64,000 bases of DNA from Flavobacterium petrolei (GCF_003314435.2 NZ_QNVY02000002.1:310001-374000), one strand, 5' to 3'; counted from the stretch's first letter, positions 7,665 to 16,714 are shown. Notes: generated from the sequence alone by a model not told the origin. Numbers and translations: made by a program.

Positions 7665-9047
7665 TTAAAACAACCACCATTCCGTTTTTACTCCAATAAA
7701 AGAGCCCCAACGTTTTTGGTTCACTTGTAAAAAAGGAGAATAGTTATGATTGCTGGCGTAATCGTTGTAGTGTGCTAACGTGGCTATAAGTCTGATGTGT
7801 GGACGGCTCCAAGGGTCTTTTTTTCCTAAGGGCACAATGGTGGGAACAAAAGAAAATTTCCACATATTGGCTTCTGGATTATCACCATCTTTTCGTACGG
7901 CATAATGCACTTCTTCAATCAAGTGCAACCACTTCGTTACATAAAAGAAGCTTCTGAAACCAACTACGAAATCCGTTTTTTGATTATACAATTGATTACC
8001 ATTGAAATACTCGTCCGTATTCGTATTGGCAGAACCACCTTTGCTTTTTGTGAAAACGCCATATCCGTTGATACTGAATTTCTGCGAGAGGTTTAGCAGA
8101 AAATGCTCCACCATGGTAAAGGAATACGCATTTGTGTATTTTCCTTCAGAATCTGGCGCTCCGTAAGTTGCCCAAGTAAAAGTGTTTCCGTTATCGCCCC
8201 CATTTGCAATACCGGAACCATATCGTACCGAAAGCTGATTGAACGAACCCGGTAAAGCAGTTTTAAATGGATTATTGTATTTAATTCCAGCGACCCAGCC
8301 GTTATCCGATGGATAGTTTTTAGAAGCATTTTTTGAGTTGTCAGCAACATAATGAAACTCCCCCAAAAGTTTGATGACATTATCATTTTTCAAATGAAAA
8401 CTATGTTCCCCAATCCAAACCATGCGTTGGCGAATAGCAGGATTTGTTGCGCCGGCAACGGTAACTTCATAATTATAAGGATACACATTTGTTGAATCAG
8501 CAGAAGCTGGCATTAACATGGTTAGTTCTGTGTTTTTATGGCTTACGCCAAAACCTTGCGCGGAATGATCATCAAAATAAAAATAATCACTGATATGAAT
8601 GTCATCATAGCGACGAAAACGAGACCCTGCCCACGCAGACCATTTACTTCCCATGATATTTCTGGCTTCAATATAAGCTTCGGGAAGAATAAAAGTCAAC
8701 CCATTATTAGAACGGGAACTTACATTTCCTACAAACTGACCATTGGCAGAATACATTCCCAAACGCATTTGGAACGTTACGTTTGTGCTGTCTTTACCGT
8801 CAATTTTTGGAGAAAAGTGTATGGCAGGTAAGATATCGATGTAATCCGTTTGTTCTAAACGTCCGCCTAATGATCCTTGGCCGGAAAGATTCAAAGGTTT
8901 CCACATGTTTCCTTCACCATTTGGCGAAAGCCCAACCCCGATTCGACCCGTTGTTCCTAATGAAAAATTCGAATTAGTTATAACCACCTGTGAATAAATT
9001 GGCATGAACAGTATTGAAAATAAGAATATAAAAAGTGCTTTTTGCAT
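7665..9047 (-). CDS. LamB/maltoporin-like outer-membrane carbohydrate porin
   Basis: A 460-residue protein with a Sec signal peptide (cleavage near IYSQ) and an aromatic-rich beta-barrel pattern. SKWSAWAGSRFRRYDDIHISD resembles the maltoporin region with WAGKRFYQRHDVHMID; near the C-terminus SRPHIRLIATLAHYND resembles SRPAIRVFATYA, and the protein ends in WWLF as expected for a barrel terminal strand. It would let sugars diffuse across the outer membrane. It is the first gene of the sugar operon. A LamB-type porin instead of a SusC/SusD pair is notable for a Bacteroidota sugar locus. Confidence 0.8.
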   Translation of the reverse strand: MQKALFIFLFSILFMPIYSQVVITNSNFSLGTTGRIGVGLSPNGEGNMWKPLNLSGQGSLGGRLEQTDYIDILPAIHFSPKIDGKDSTNVTFQMRLGMYSANGQFVGNVSSRSNNGLTFILPEAYIEARNIMGSKWSAWAGSRFRRYDDIHISDYFYFDDHSAQGFGVSHKNTELTMLMPASADSTNVYPYNYEVTVAGATNPAIRQRMVWIGEHSFHLKNDNVIKLLGEFHYVADNSKNASKNYPSDNGWVAGIKYNNPFKTALPGSFNQLSVRYGSGIANGGDNGNTFTWATYGAPDSEGKYTNAYSFTMVEHFLLNLSQKFSINGYGVFTKSKGGSANTNTDEYFNGNQLYNQKTDFVVGFRSFFYVTKWLHLIEEVHYAVRKDGDNPEANMWKFSFVPTIVPLGKKDPWSRPHIRLIATLAHYNDYASNHNYSPFLQVNQKRWGSFIGVKTEWWLF

Positions 9048-9246
9048 AGAAGTTTTATTTTAAAAAATGGCTCAAATAAGTTTTTGGTGGTTTTAAATTT
9101 TATGAACGGTAACTATTATATACTTAAATTTTATTTTTTTATGCTCTTAATATATCAAATACTTGAATCTATTTCAGGTCAAAAATTTGGTTTTACAATA
9201 TTATAAAAGCTTTTTAATATTAAGCGTCATTTTGATTATTATTTTT

Positions 9247-9275
9247 CAAATGTATTATTTTTTTTTAATTAGCAA
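9247..9275 (-). promoter_or_regulatory. Predicted promoter of the sugar operon
   Basis: On the minus strand TTG (9275-9273), an 18-base spacer and TACATTTG (9254-9247) match the Bacteroidota TTG / TAnnTTTG promoter pattern. Transcription would start near 9240, leaving an untranslated leader of about 190 bases before the porin gene. Confidence 0.45.
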
Positions 9276-9370
9276 TAAAAAAAACTTAAAAATTATCTAT
9301 ATATGACAAATATTAGCATAATAATGTACTTTTTTAATAAATATGAATTAATTTGTTATAAAATACATAT

Positions 9371-9404
9371 AACGTAATAGTGACGTTTAATTACAAAAGT
9401 AATT
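9371..9404. promoter_or_regulatory. Possible operator palindromes in the sugar-locus divergent region
   Basis: AATTAC-AAAA-GTAATT (9389-9404) is a perfect 6+6 palindrome, and AACGT-7-ACGTT (9371-9387) is a second, shorter inverted repeat just beside it. They sit upstream of both divergent promoters, where the Nudix-type regulator at 9514 could bind. In such AT-rich DNA palindromes arise by chance, so the assignment is tentative. The rest of the 466-base gap is AT-rich with no gene visible. Confidence 0.3.
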
Positions 9405-9440
9405 CATATTTTAGAAAATATTTAATTATAAATAAATCAT

Positions 9441-9448
9441 TAGTTTTG
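9441..9448 (+). promoter_or_regulatory. Predicted -7 box of the Nudix regulator gene
   Basis: TAGTTTTG matches TAnnTTTG and lies 65 bases before the ATG. No clear TTG -33 element is seen at the usual spacing, so the call is weak. Confidence 0.3.
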
Positions 9449-9513
9449 TAGTAGGAAAAGATGTTGCGTAACATTGCCTCTTTGAAAAATTATTTATATT
9501 CTCACTCTTTATT

Positions 9514-10248
9514 ATGTCTAAAATAATTCCAAATATATCTGTAGACTGCGTCGTTTTTGGTTTTGACGGCACTACCAAATCACTTAACGTATTATTGATA
9601 AAACGCTATTTAGAATCTAAGGAAAATCACAAACCGTTGGTTAACGATTATGTTCTTACGGGCTACCATACATTTGAGCAGGAAACCATAGATGAAACTG
9701 CAACCAGAGTTTTGAAGGAGTTAACAGGGCTTGATAATGTTTATAAAAAACAGTTTAAAGTTTTTGGAGATCCAAATCGTTTGATGAATGAAAAAGATAT
9801 TATTTGGGCCCAAAATGAAAATTTCAACCAACGTACCATAACAATTGCGTATTATTTTTTATTGAAAACTCAAGAAGTAAATTTAGAAAATAACAAACAT
9901 GAAGCACAGTGGTTTCCTGTCAGTAATTTACCGGAATTAGGATTTGATCACAAAGATATTATAAATGAAGCCTACGCTGATTTAAAAGAAAAAGCACTAT
10001 ATAAACCTATTATTTTTGAACTTTTACCGGATAAATTCACTTTCAATGAATTGCAGGATACATATGAATCAATACTGGGAAATGAAATGGATAATCGAAA
10101 TTTCAGAAGAAAACTGCTGACGAAAAAGTATATTATTGCCTTGGATGAAAAACAAGTAGGTGTTTCAAAAAGACCATCCCAACTCTTTATGTTCAGCAAG
10201 GATGTGTATCAAAAAATTTATAAGGAATCTTATTTAATCAATATTTAA
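9514..10248 (+). CDS. Nudix-domain transcriptional regulator (NrtR/AraR-like)
   Basis: A 244-residue protein with an N-terminal Nudix fold (about 5-140) and a C-terminal winged-helix region (about 160-235, with FTFNELQDTYESIL and NFRRKLL as likely helices). The Nudix box is degenerate: in the stretch from Gly50 to Leu73 the catalytic RE-U-x-EE-x-G reads RVLKELTG, so two glutamates are Val66 and Leu70. Loss of hydrolase residues with an added winged helix is typical of NrtR-family sensors, which in Bacteroidota include sugar regulators such as AraR. It is divergent from the porin-epimerase-kinase-transporter operon and probably controls it through a sugar-derived ligand. Confidence 0.8.
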   Translation: MSKIIPNISVDCVVFGFDGTTKSLNVLLIKRYLESKENHKPLVNDYVLTGYHTFEQETIDETATRVLKELTGLDNVYKKQFKVFGDPNRLMNEKDIIWAQNENFNQRTITIAYYFLLKTQEVNLENNKHEAQWFPVSNLPELGFDHKDIINEAYADLKEKALYKPIIFELLPDKFTFNELQDTYESILGNEMDNRNFRRKLLTKKYIIALDEKQVGVSKRPSQLFMFSKDVYQKIYKESYLINI

Positions 10249-10330
10249 ATTGCTTTTTTTTTTAAAAGATTGATTGATTTCAATTTGTTATATAAAGCAG
10301 GAAAGTGTCTCGATTCGGATGTTAATTATT

Positions 10331-10338
10331 TACCTTTG
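10331..10338 (+). promoter_or_regulatory. Predicted -7 box of the Bcr-type MFS gene
   Basis: TACCTTTG followed by CA is the typical flavobacterial TAnnTTTG box, 26 bases before the start codon. I see no good TTG at the -33 position. Confidence 0.4.
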
Positions 10339-10364
10339 CAAAAAATTAAAAAATCCCAATTTTC

Positions 10365-11609
10365 ATGAGCGATTCCGAAATGACAAAAACAAGATATATC
10401 AAATTGATCCTGATTTTAGGCTCATTAACAGCTTTAGGTCCTTTTTCAATAGACATGTATTTGCCTGGTTTTGCAGGAATTGCTAAAGATTTGAATACTT
10501 CTGTTGCCAATGTCTCGATGACCTTATCCAGTTATTTTATCGGAATTTCCGCAGGACAATTGCTTTACGGACCTTTATTAGACCGTTTTGGTCGAAAAAA
10601 ACCTTTATTTATAGGATTGTTAGTTTACATATTAGCATCATTAGGTTGCGTTTTTGTAACTGATATTGATACTTTTATTGGATTACGATTTATTCAAGCT
10701 GTTGGTAGTTGTGCTGCTACAGTAGCTTCTGTTTCTATGGTTCGGGATTTGTTTCCAGTAAAAGATATTCCAAAAGTATTTTCTTTATTAATGTTAGTTG
10801 TTGGGCTTTCGCCAATGCTGGCGCCGACTATTGGTGGTTACGTTACCGCAGATTATGGCTGGCATACCGTATTTTTTATATTGATGTGCATGGGAATTGT
10901 AATTCTTATAGCTGCCCAAATTGTTTTACCAAACAGCTATTTGCCTGATACTTCTATTTCTTTAAAACCAAAACCTATTATCACCAATTTTATTAGTATT
11001 CTAAAAGAACCTCAATTTTATACGTACGCTTTTGCTGGAGCCATCGCTTTCTCCGGATTGTTTACTTATGTTGCGGCTTCTCCTATTTTATTTATGGATA
11101 TTTTTGAAGTTGATGCAAAAACGTATGGCTGGATATTTGCCTTTATGTCTTTAAGTTTTATAAGTGCCAGCCAATTAAATTCATTGTTATTAAGAAAATT
11201 CAATAGTGAACAAATGATTCTAGGTGCATTAGTTTCACAGGCAGGAATTAGTGTTTTATTTCTGATTTTGGCAATGAATGATCTTTTAGGTTTATATGAA
11301 ACCATTGCAATGTTGTTTTTATTTCTGGCGTGTTTAGGCATCTCAAATCCCAATACTGCGGGACTTACCCTTGCTCCATTTTCAAGAAATGCCGGTAGTG
11401 CCTCCGCATTGATGGGTGCGATTCAGTTAGGTTTAGGTGCTTTAGCATCTTTTGCAGTGGGCGTTTTTGTAAAAAATTCTATGTTGCCAATGGTTTGGAT
11501 TATGACAGTTTCTACAATTCTGGCACTGATTATTTTAATTTTTGGAAAACGAAACATAAAAAAAACTATTACAAATTCAGGTGATGAAGAAATTGTAATA
11601 GTTCATTAA
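10365..11609 (+). CDS. Bcr/CflA-family multidrug efflux MFS transporter
   Basis: A 414-residue inner-membrane protein with 12 predicted membrane helices. The start of helix 1 (GSLTALGPFSIDMYLPGF) and LLYGPLLDRFGRKKPL in the loop between helices 2 and 3 are typical of the drug:H+ antiporter-1 group Bcr/CflA (bicyclomycin, chloramphenicol). It probably exports small toxic compounds using the proton gradient; the substrate cannot be read. The gene has its own TACCTTTG box and is convergent with the NADH dehydrogenase gene 19 bp downstream. Confidence 0.87.
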   Translation: MSDSEMTKTRYIKLILILGSLTALGPFSIDMYLPGFAGIAKDLNTSVANVSMTLSSYFIGISAGQLLYGPLLDRFGRKKPLFIGLLVYILASLGCVFVTDIDTFIGLRFIQAVGSCAATVASVSMVRDLFPVKDIPKVFSLLMLVVGLSPMLAPTIGGYVTADYGWHTVFFILMCMGIVILIAAQIVLPNSYLPDTSISLKPKPIITNFISILKEPQFYTYAFAGAIAFSGLFTYVAASPILFMDIFEVDAKTYGWIFAFMSLSFISASQLNSLLLRKFNSEQMILGALVSQAGISVLFLILAMNDLLGLYETIAMLFLFLACLGISNPNTAGLTLAPFSRNAGSASALMGAIQLGLGALASFAVGVFVKNSMLPMVWIMTVSTILALIILIFGKRNIKKTITNSGDEEIVIVH

Positions 11610-11628
11610 ATATAGATTCGATTCAGTA

Positions 11629-12903
11629 TTATTTTACTTCTGCCTTTATCTTTTTATCGGGTCTGATAATCATTCGCAGTGATTGATCTTTAGCGAAGTA
11701 AGCAATCATCCAGTTAAAGAATGTTTTCACTCTGTTGCGATAAGTAATCAATGAGATGAGATGAATAAACAGCCATATAATCCAGGCAAAAAAGCCTTTG
11801 AAATGCATTTTTGGTTTTGGCAGATCCACTACAGCCTTATTTTTTCCAATAATAGCCATAGATCCTTTATCATTATATTTAAAGTGTTTTAATGGCTTTT
11901 TTCGACTCATTCTCTTAAAATTATTTGCCAAATTTATCCCTTGTTGAATCGCAACCTGAGCCACTTGTGGATGACCATTAGGAAAATCGGTATCTGTAAG
12001 TTGAATACAAGTATCGCCTATTGCATAGATATTTTCGGTACCATTTACTTTATTGAAGGCATCAGTAGCCATTCTCTTTCCACGACCATAACTCTCAGCC
12101 GGAATTCCTTCAAATATTTTTGCAGAAACTCCTGCGGCCCAAATCAAGTTCTTGGTTTGAATGGTTTCGCCATTTCCAAAATACACGGTGTCATCAATAT
12201 AATCCACCACAGTAGTATTTAATTTTACTACAACACCCAATTTTGTCAATGCATCCAGTGTGTCTTCCTGCGATGCTTTACTCATAGGTGATAATACGGC
12301 ATTTGCGCCGTCAACCAGATAAATATTGCTTGCGGTAGTACTTAATTCCGGATATTCTTTCAACAAAATACTTTTACGCATTTCAGCAAACATTCCAGAA
12401 ACTTCCACTCCTGTTGGACCGCCGCCAGCCACAACAATAGTTAATAATTTTCGGCGTTCGCGAATGTCTTTGCAAATGGCTGCTTTTTCCAAATTTTTCA
12501 ATAATGTATTACGCATCACAATGGCATCATTCAACGTTTTCATTGGAATAGCATTTTTCTTTACGTTTTCCATTCCAAAATAACTTGTTTCGGCACCAGT
12601 GGCAAAAACTAGGTAATCGTATGTTAATTCTCCATTGTTGAGGATGATTTTATTTTCGGAAGGATTTACTTTTAATAAATTTCCAAGACGGAATTGTAGA
12701 TTTTTTTTCCCTGAGAAAAATTTTCGAAATGGATAACTGATACTGGACGGTTCTAAAAAAGCCGTTGCAACCTGATATATAAGCGGAGCAAAGAAATTAT
12801 AATTGTTTTTATCTACGAGCGTTACGTTGATACCTTTTTCGTTTACTAGTTCTTTAGCAAGATTAATTCCCGCAAATCCTCCACCTATTATTACAATTTC
12901 CAT
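11629..12903 (-). CDS. Type II NADH dehydrogenase-like FAD oxidoreductase
   Basis: A 424-residue pyridine-nucleotide-disulfide-type oxidoreductase. The N-terminal GGGFAG (7-12) binds FAD and a second GGGPTGVEVSG near 160 binds NAD(P)H; NIYAIGDTC in the C-terminal half is the FAD-binding motif of Ndh-type enzymes. A hydrophobic segment near the C-terminus (FFAWIIWLFIHLISLITY) with flanking basic residues fits membrane anchoring. The likely role is transfer of electrons from NADH to quinone without proton pumping. It is a stand-alone gene, just downstream of the helicase terminator. Confidence 0.85.
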   Translation of the reverse strand: MEIVIIGGGFAGINLAKELVNEKGINVTLVDKNNYNFFAPLIYQVATAFLEPSSISYPFRKFFSGKKNLQFRLGNLLKVNPSENKIILNNGELTYDYLVFATGAETSYFGMENVKKNAIPMKTLNDAIVMRNTLLKNLEKAAICKDIRERRKLLTIVVAGGGPTGVEVSGMFAEMRKSILLKEYPELSTTASNIYLVDGANAVLSPMSKASQEDTLDALTKLGVVVKLNTTVVDYIDDTVYFGNGETIQTKNLIWAAGVSAKIFEGIPAESYGRGKRMATDAFNKVNGTENIYAIGDTCIQLTDTDFPNGHPQVAQVAIQQGINLANNFKRMSRKKPLKHFKYNDKGSMAIIGKNKAVVDLPKPKMHFKGFFAWIIWLFIHLISLITYRNRVKTFFNWMIAYFAKDQSLRMIIRPDKKIKAEVK

Positions 12904-12935
12904 AAAGTATTATTTAATATTCAATCAAAAAAAAA

Positions 12936-12966
12936 ACATCCATAAATATAAGCTATTTATGGATGT
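12936..12966 (-). terminator. Terminator after the RhlE-like helicase gene
   Basis: A perfect 13-bp stem (12936-12948 with 12954-12966) with a 5-base loop. Read on the minus strand it is followed by a run of T, and it lies 36 bases after the helicase stop. Confidence 0.8.
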
Positions 12967-13001
12967 GATTAAATATACAAGTATTAAAAAACTTATAAAT
13001 T

Positions 13002-14339
13002 TTACTTCATTTTTTGTCTTTTAACCGGTTTTTCTGTTGGTTCATTTTTATTTTGCAATATATAATTAGCCAATAATTTTTCAATTAACTCATCTTTAGT
13101 CAAATGATGAAAAACGGTTTTTATTTTTTCTTTTAATTCTGGAGCAACATCATGATTGGGTTTTGTCTTGAAAATTTGCTTTGCCCATAACAAAGTATTG
13201 TTTTCTTCGATACTGGCAACGGTTGGTTTTTTGAACTGAGTAAATTTTATTCCTAATTCTTTTTCGAAATCAGCGATTTCAACTACTTCTTCGGGTTGCA
13301 AAACAGTTAAAGAAAGTCCCTTTGCTCCTGCTCTTGCCGTTCTACCACTACGATGTACGTATGCTTCATAAACATCTGGCAAATGATAATTCACCACATA
13401 AGAAATTTCCTTTACGTCAATTCCTCTCGCTGCTAAATCTGTCGCTACTAATATATTGATATGTCCTTCACGGAATTGCTCCATGATTCTATCTCTAATT
13501 CCTTGGGATAAACTGCCGTGTAATGCACCTGATGAGAACCTATTGATTGCCAGATTTTTTGCTAATTTATTGACAGCTGCTTTCGTTTTACAAAAGATAA
13601 TTCCGCGTTCTCCTTCTTTAGAATTCAAGAAATGCATTAAAACATCCAGTTTTTCGATAGGATCAACTACTATATATTCATGGTCAATTCCTTGATTTCC
13701 CATCGTTTCCATGTTGGCACTAACTTGTACCACATTTTTGTTCAAATAGTTCTGAATCAATTGTTTGATAGTCCCGGGCATGGTTGCCGAGAATAAAAAA
13801 GTCTTATGTGCTGGAGGTAACTCTGCTACAATTTCATCTAAACTTTCTTTCAAAATCGTAACCATTTCATCAGCTTCGTCGAGCACAAGGAATTTGGTTT
13901 CTTTTAAGTTGATGGCTTTACGCTGAATCAAATCAATCAATCTGCCAGGAGTTGCCACAACAATATGTGTTGACAATGAAAGTCGCTCTATTTGTGGTTT
14001 AATTGGAATTCCTCCACAAGTTGCCGCAATAGAAACTTCAGGTAAATATTTTGCAAAACTTTCTAAATTAGAAAAAATCTGATGTCCTAATTCCCGAGTT
14101 GGAACTAAAATAACAGCTTGTATCACTGGTAAATTAGTATCAATTAATTGTAAAATAGGCAATCCAAAAGCTGCTGTTTTTCCTGTACCAGTTTTAGCAA
14201 GACCAACCAAATCCGTAGTATTTGATAAAAGTAATGGAATTGCTTTTTGTTGAATTTCTGTTGGGACAACAATTTTCAATTCGGTAATCGCTTTTATTAT
14301 TGGTGCTGAAATTCCTAAATCAGAGAATTGTTTTGGCAT
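13002..14339 (-). CDS. DEAD-box RNA helicase (RhlE-like)
   Basis: A 445-residue ATP-dependent RNA helicase. Motifs in order are the Q motif (PTEIQQKAI), Walker A AKTGTGKT (48-55), PTRELGHQ, TPGRL, DEAD, SAT, then in the second RecA domain RGIDVKEI and HRSGRTARAG. A basic Lys/Arg-rich tail (KPVKRQKMK) may aid RNA binding. Such proteins act in ribosome assembly and RNA decay, often in the cold. It is a single gene followed by a strong terminator; which RNA it remodels is not evident. Confidence 0.92.
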   Translation of the reverse strand: MPKQFSDLGISAPIIKAITELKIVVPTEIQQKAIPLLLSNTTDLVGLAKTGTGKTAAFGLPILQLIDTNLPVIQAVILVPTRELGHQIFSNLESFAKYLPEVSIAATCGGIPIKPQIERLSLSTHIVVATPGRLIDLIQRKAINLKETKFLVLDEADEMVTILKESLDEIVAELPPAHKTFLFSATMPGTIKQLIQNYLNKNVVQVSANMETMGNQGIDHEYIVVDPIEKLDVLMHFLNSKEGERGIIFCKTKAAVNKLAKNLAINRFSSGALHGSLSQGIRDRIMEQFREGHINILVATDLAARGIDVKEISYVVNYHLPDVYEAYVHRSGRTARAGAKGLSLTVLQPEEVVEIADFEKELGIKFTQFKKPTVASIEENNTLLWAKQIFKTKPNHDVAPELKEKIKTVFHHLTKDELIEKLLANYILQNKNEPTEKPVKRQKMK

Positions 14340-14390
14340 ATTTTTGGATTTTATATTTTATAAAATAGTTGTTTTGTAAACGTAATTTTT

Positions 14391-14522
14391 AGCCCTGATA
14401 GCAGTGGAAATGCTTTTCCTTTTTTTCTTCAAAAAGGAAAAGATTACTTCACACTACTTTTATTTTAATCAGAGTTCAGTGAATTTTATTTGCAACGAAT
14501 AGCAGGATTAGCTCCTTGAAAA
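14391..14522. ncRNA. Structured flavobacterial intergenic element (candidate small RNA or repeat)
   Basis: Between the two helicase genes a segment starts with AGCCCTGAT and ends with AGCAGGATTAGCTCCTT. AGC/GCT and CCTG/CAGG can pair to close the element, and inside is a perfect 12-bp hairpin (14413-14424 with 14431-14442, 6-base loop). I remember very similar AGCCCTGAT...AGCAGGA...TAGCTCCT segments from many flavobacterial intergenic regions, so this looks like one copy of a dispersed structured family, longer than usual in its 3' half. Whether it is an RNA such as the flavo-1 motif or just a terminator-like repeat is unknown, and the strand is not fixed. Confidence 0.45.
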
Positions 14523-14529
14523 AGAAATA

Positions 14530-16074
14530 TTAATCTTCGTCCGGTTCGTTCATTATTTTTTCACGATATTTTTTCCCTGTTAACAATACAAGTTTCAGTT
14601 TGTAATCGTCAACAAGCCATTCGCGGTAATTTTTGCTGCACTGACTCAAACATTTTGAATAGCGCTTGATGCGGCAATCGATATCGTCATCCAGCAGTTT
14701 TCCTAATGCTTTTGCTTCTTGTAATGTATCCGAATTGTCTACACACATGGCAGCGTGTTGCTCCAATGATTTTTCCAAAACTTCTTTAGAGCGCAGATTT
14801 TGTTTGATAATGAGTTTGTGCTCTTCATCGACATCAAAATTTACTACTTCGGTTTTACTGAATTTTGCACGGATTTCAGGAGGCATACTGTATTTAAAAT
14901 ACAATTCAATTTCTGTATCATCACGTAAATTTTCAAGGTAAAATTCTGGTGATTTAAAAATGTGCTGCCAGTTTACAGGCTCGCTCCACAATCCAAATCG
15001 GGCAGCATTATTTCCTAAATCGATAACGTTGAAAGTATCTTTATTAGGTAATTTTCGAGAACCACGACCAATCATTTGATAATATAATGTCAGTGATTTT
15101 GTTGCTCTGTTCAGAATAATTGTTTCTACGGTTGGCTCATCAAATCCGGTGGTAAGAATTCCAACTGAAGTCAAAATAGCATCCGGCGTGTGCTTGAACC
15201 AATGCAAAATATCTTTTCTTTCTTCGTTATTGCTGGTATTATCTAAGTGGCGAATGGCATAACCGGCTTCTCTAAATGTTTCATACACATATAAAGACGT
15301 ATTGATACCATTATTGAAAATTAAGGTTTTCTTGCCTAAAGATTTCTCCGTATAAGCATGCAATAATTTTTCCTGCATGGCCATATTCGTATATAAATCA
15401 TCTGATGATTTAACAGTGTAATCCCCGTTGATACCTACTTTTAGCGAGGTTAAACCCACATCATAGCTATAGGTTACCGCTTTTGCTAAAAATCCATTTG
15501 CAATCAACGAACTAATGGTGTCTCCTACGATTAACTCATCGTAGCTTTCATGCATTGGCAATTTTATATTCGAACTTAAAGGCGTAGCTGTTACTCCTAA
15601 TATAAAGGCATTTTTGAAAGAGCTTAATAATTTTCGGAAAGAATTGTAATGTGCCTCATCGATGATTACCAATCCTACATTATCCAAATGTAATTTTTCA
15701 TCATTGATACGGTTTTTCAAAGTCTCGACCATGGCCACAAAACAAGAATAATCGTTTTGGTCCGGAAGTTCTTTTACTTTACTGTTGATGATTTTGTTTT
15801 TCACATCAAAACCTTTCAACATTTTTGAAGTTTGCTTACACAACTCAATTCGGTGTGTTAAAACAACTACTTTTTTATCGTGTTGAGACAAATAACGTCG
15901 TACGATTTCAGAAAAAACTACTGTTTTTCCACCGCCTGTCGGCAATTGGTATAACAAATGATGCTGTGGTGGTGCATTATCAATGCGTTCAAATATGGCA
16001 TCGATATCGCCTTTTTGGTACGCATAAAGTTCTTTTTTGTCTTCGATTTCTATTTCTAAAGTGTTTTGGGACAT
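14530..16074 (-). CDS. DEAD/DEAH-box helicase (SSL2/type III restriction-subunit-like)
   Basis: A 514-residue superfamily 2 helicase. Visible motifs are Walker A PTGGGKTVV (45-53), DEAH with DEAHYNSF, TATPLSS, and motif VI QMIGRGSRKLPNK. The layout (RecA1, RecA2, then about 130 residues of own sequence) resembles the SSL2/RadD-like family found as single genes in bacteria, thought to act on DNA damage or branched DNA. There is no methylase or restriction specificity gene nearby, so a restriction role is unlikely. The precise role is unknown. Confidence 0.85.
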   Translation of the reverse strand: MSQNTLEIEIEDKKELYAYQKGDIDAIFERIDNAPPQHHLLYQLPTGGGKTVVFSEIVRRYLSQHDKKVVVLTHRIELCKQTSKMLKGFDVKNKIINSKVKELPDQNDYSCFVAMVETLKNRINDEKLHLDNVGLVIIDEAHYNSFRKLLSSFKNAFILGVTATPLSSNIKLPMHESYDELIVGDTISSLIANGFLAKAVTYSYDVGLTSLKVGINGDYTVKSSDDLYTNMAMQEKLLHAYTEKSLGKKTLIFNNGINTSLYVYETFREAGYAIRHLDNTSNNEERKDILHWFKHTPDAILTSVGILTTGFDEPTVETIILNRATKSLTLYYQMIGRGSRKLPNKDTFNVIDLGNNAARFGLWSEPVNWQHIFKSPEFYLENLRDDTEIELYFKYSMPPEIRAKFSKTEVVNFDVDEEHKLIIKQNLRSKEVLEKSLEQHAAMCVDNSDTLQEAKALGKLLDDDIDCRIKRYSKCLSQCSKNYREWLVDDYKLKLVLLTGKKYREKIMNEPDED

Positions 16075-16180
16075 TGCTTATTGTTGGATTTTTGCAAAAA
16101 TACGCCTAAAAAACAGTTTAATTGTCAATTTTAAATAAAAAAAATGCGATTGATTAAATAAAATTGAATTATGCAGGATA

Positions 16181-16714
16181 TTAATATTCAAATCGCTCTA
16201 TAATAGCATTAAATTCAGGTTCGTTGTACCATTTTTGTTTGATAGTTTCGTCATGAATCGCAGTTATTCTTGGTTTAAAGTCATTCAGAATTCCGTTTGA
16301 AATCAAGAAAATTACTGCTTGTTCAAAAGAATTGAACATACTTTTGAAAAACAAATCTTGTTTTATATCATGTTCGGATGAGAATGTTTGCGCAATTTCA
16401 ATATTGTACAGCATGACATCAGCAATTACAAAGGGATCTACTCCCAAAAGAAGGAAATGCTTGATATATTTTTGAGCAACAGAGCGACGCATTTTTGGTT
16501 TGCTGCGTCTTCCCGCCTTTTTGAACGGATAATATTCATTGGAAATTTTGAGTTTGCATTCCTGTAAAAGCGTTTCTTCCTTTGGATTAAAAACAAAATT
16601 ATAATAGACTTTTACGGGACTGAATTTCTCGTACAATTCGATAATTTGTTCTTCGAGTTGCTCCTTATTTAGTTCGGCTAAGTATTTTTTTAAATCGCGT
16701 TTACTCATTATCAA
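16181..16714 (-). CDS. DUF6155 family protein
   Basis: A 177-residue, charged, mostly helical cytoplasmic protein beginning MIMSKRDLKKYLAEL; the second ATG (Met3) is an equally good start. The segment FNPKEETLLQECKLKISNEYYP followed by a basic stretch (GRRSKPKMRR) matches what I remember of DUF6155, a Bacteroidota family of unknown function. No catalytic motif or membrane segment is visible. It is transcribed separately from the DEAH helicase gene, about 100 bases from it. Confidence 0.65.
   Translation of the reverse strand: MIMSKRDLKKYLAELNKEQLEEQIIELYEKFSPVKVYYNFVFNPKEETLLQECKLKISNEYYPFKKAGRRSKPKMRRSVAQKYIKHFLLLGVDPFVIADVMLYNIEIAQTFSSEHDIKQDLFFKSMFNSFEQAVIFLISNGILNDFKPRITAIHDETIKQKWYNEPEFNAIIERFEY

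Noticed and set aside
14530-16074. DEAH helicase as part of a restriction or defence system
   Set aside because: No methylase, nuclease or other defence gene is next to it; neighbours are ordinary genes.
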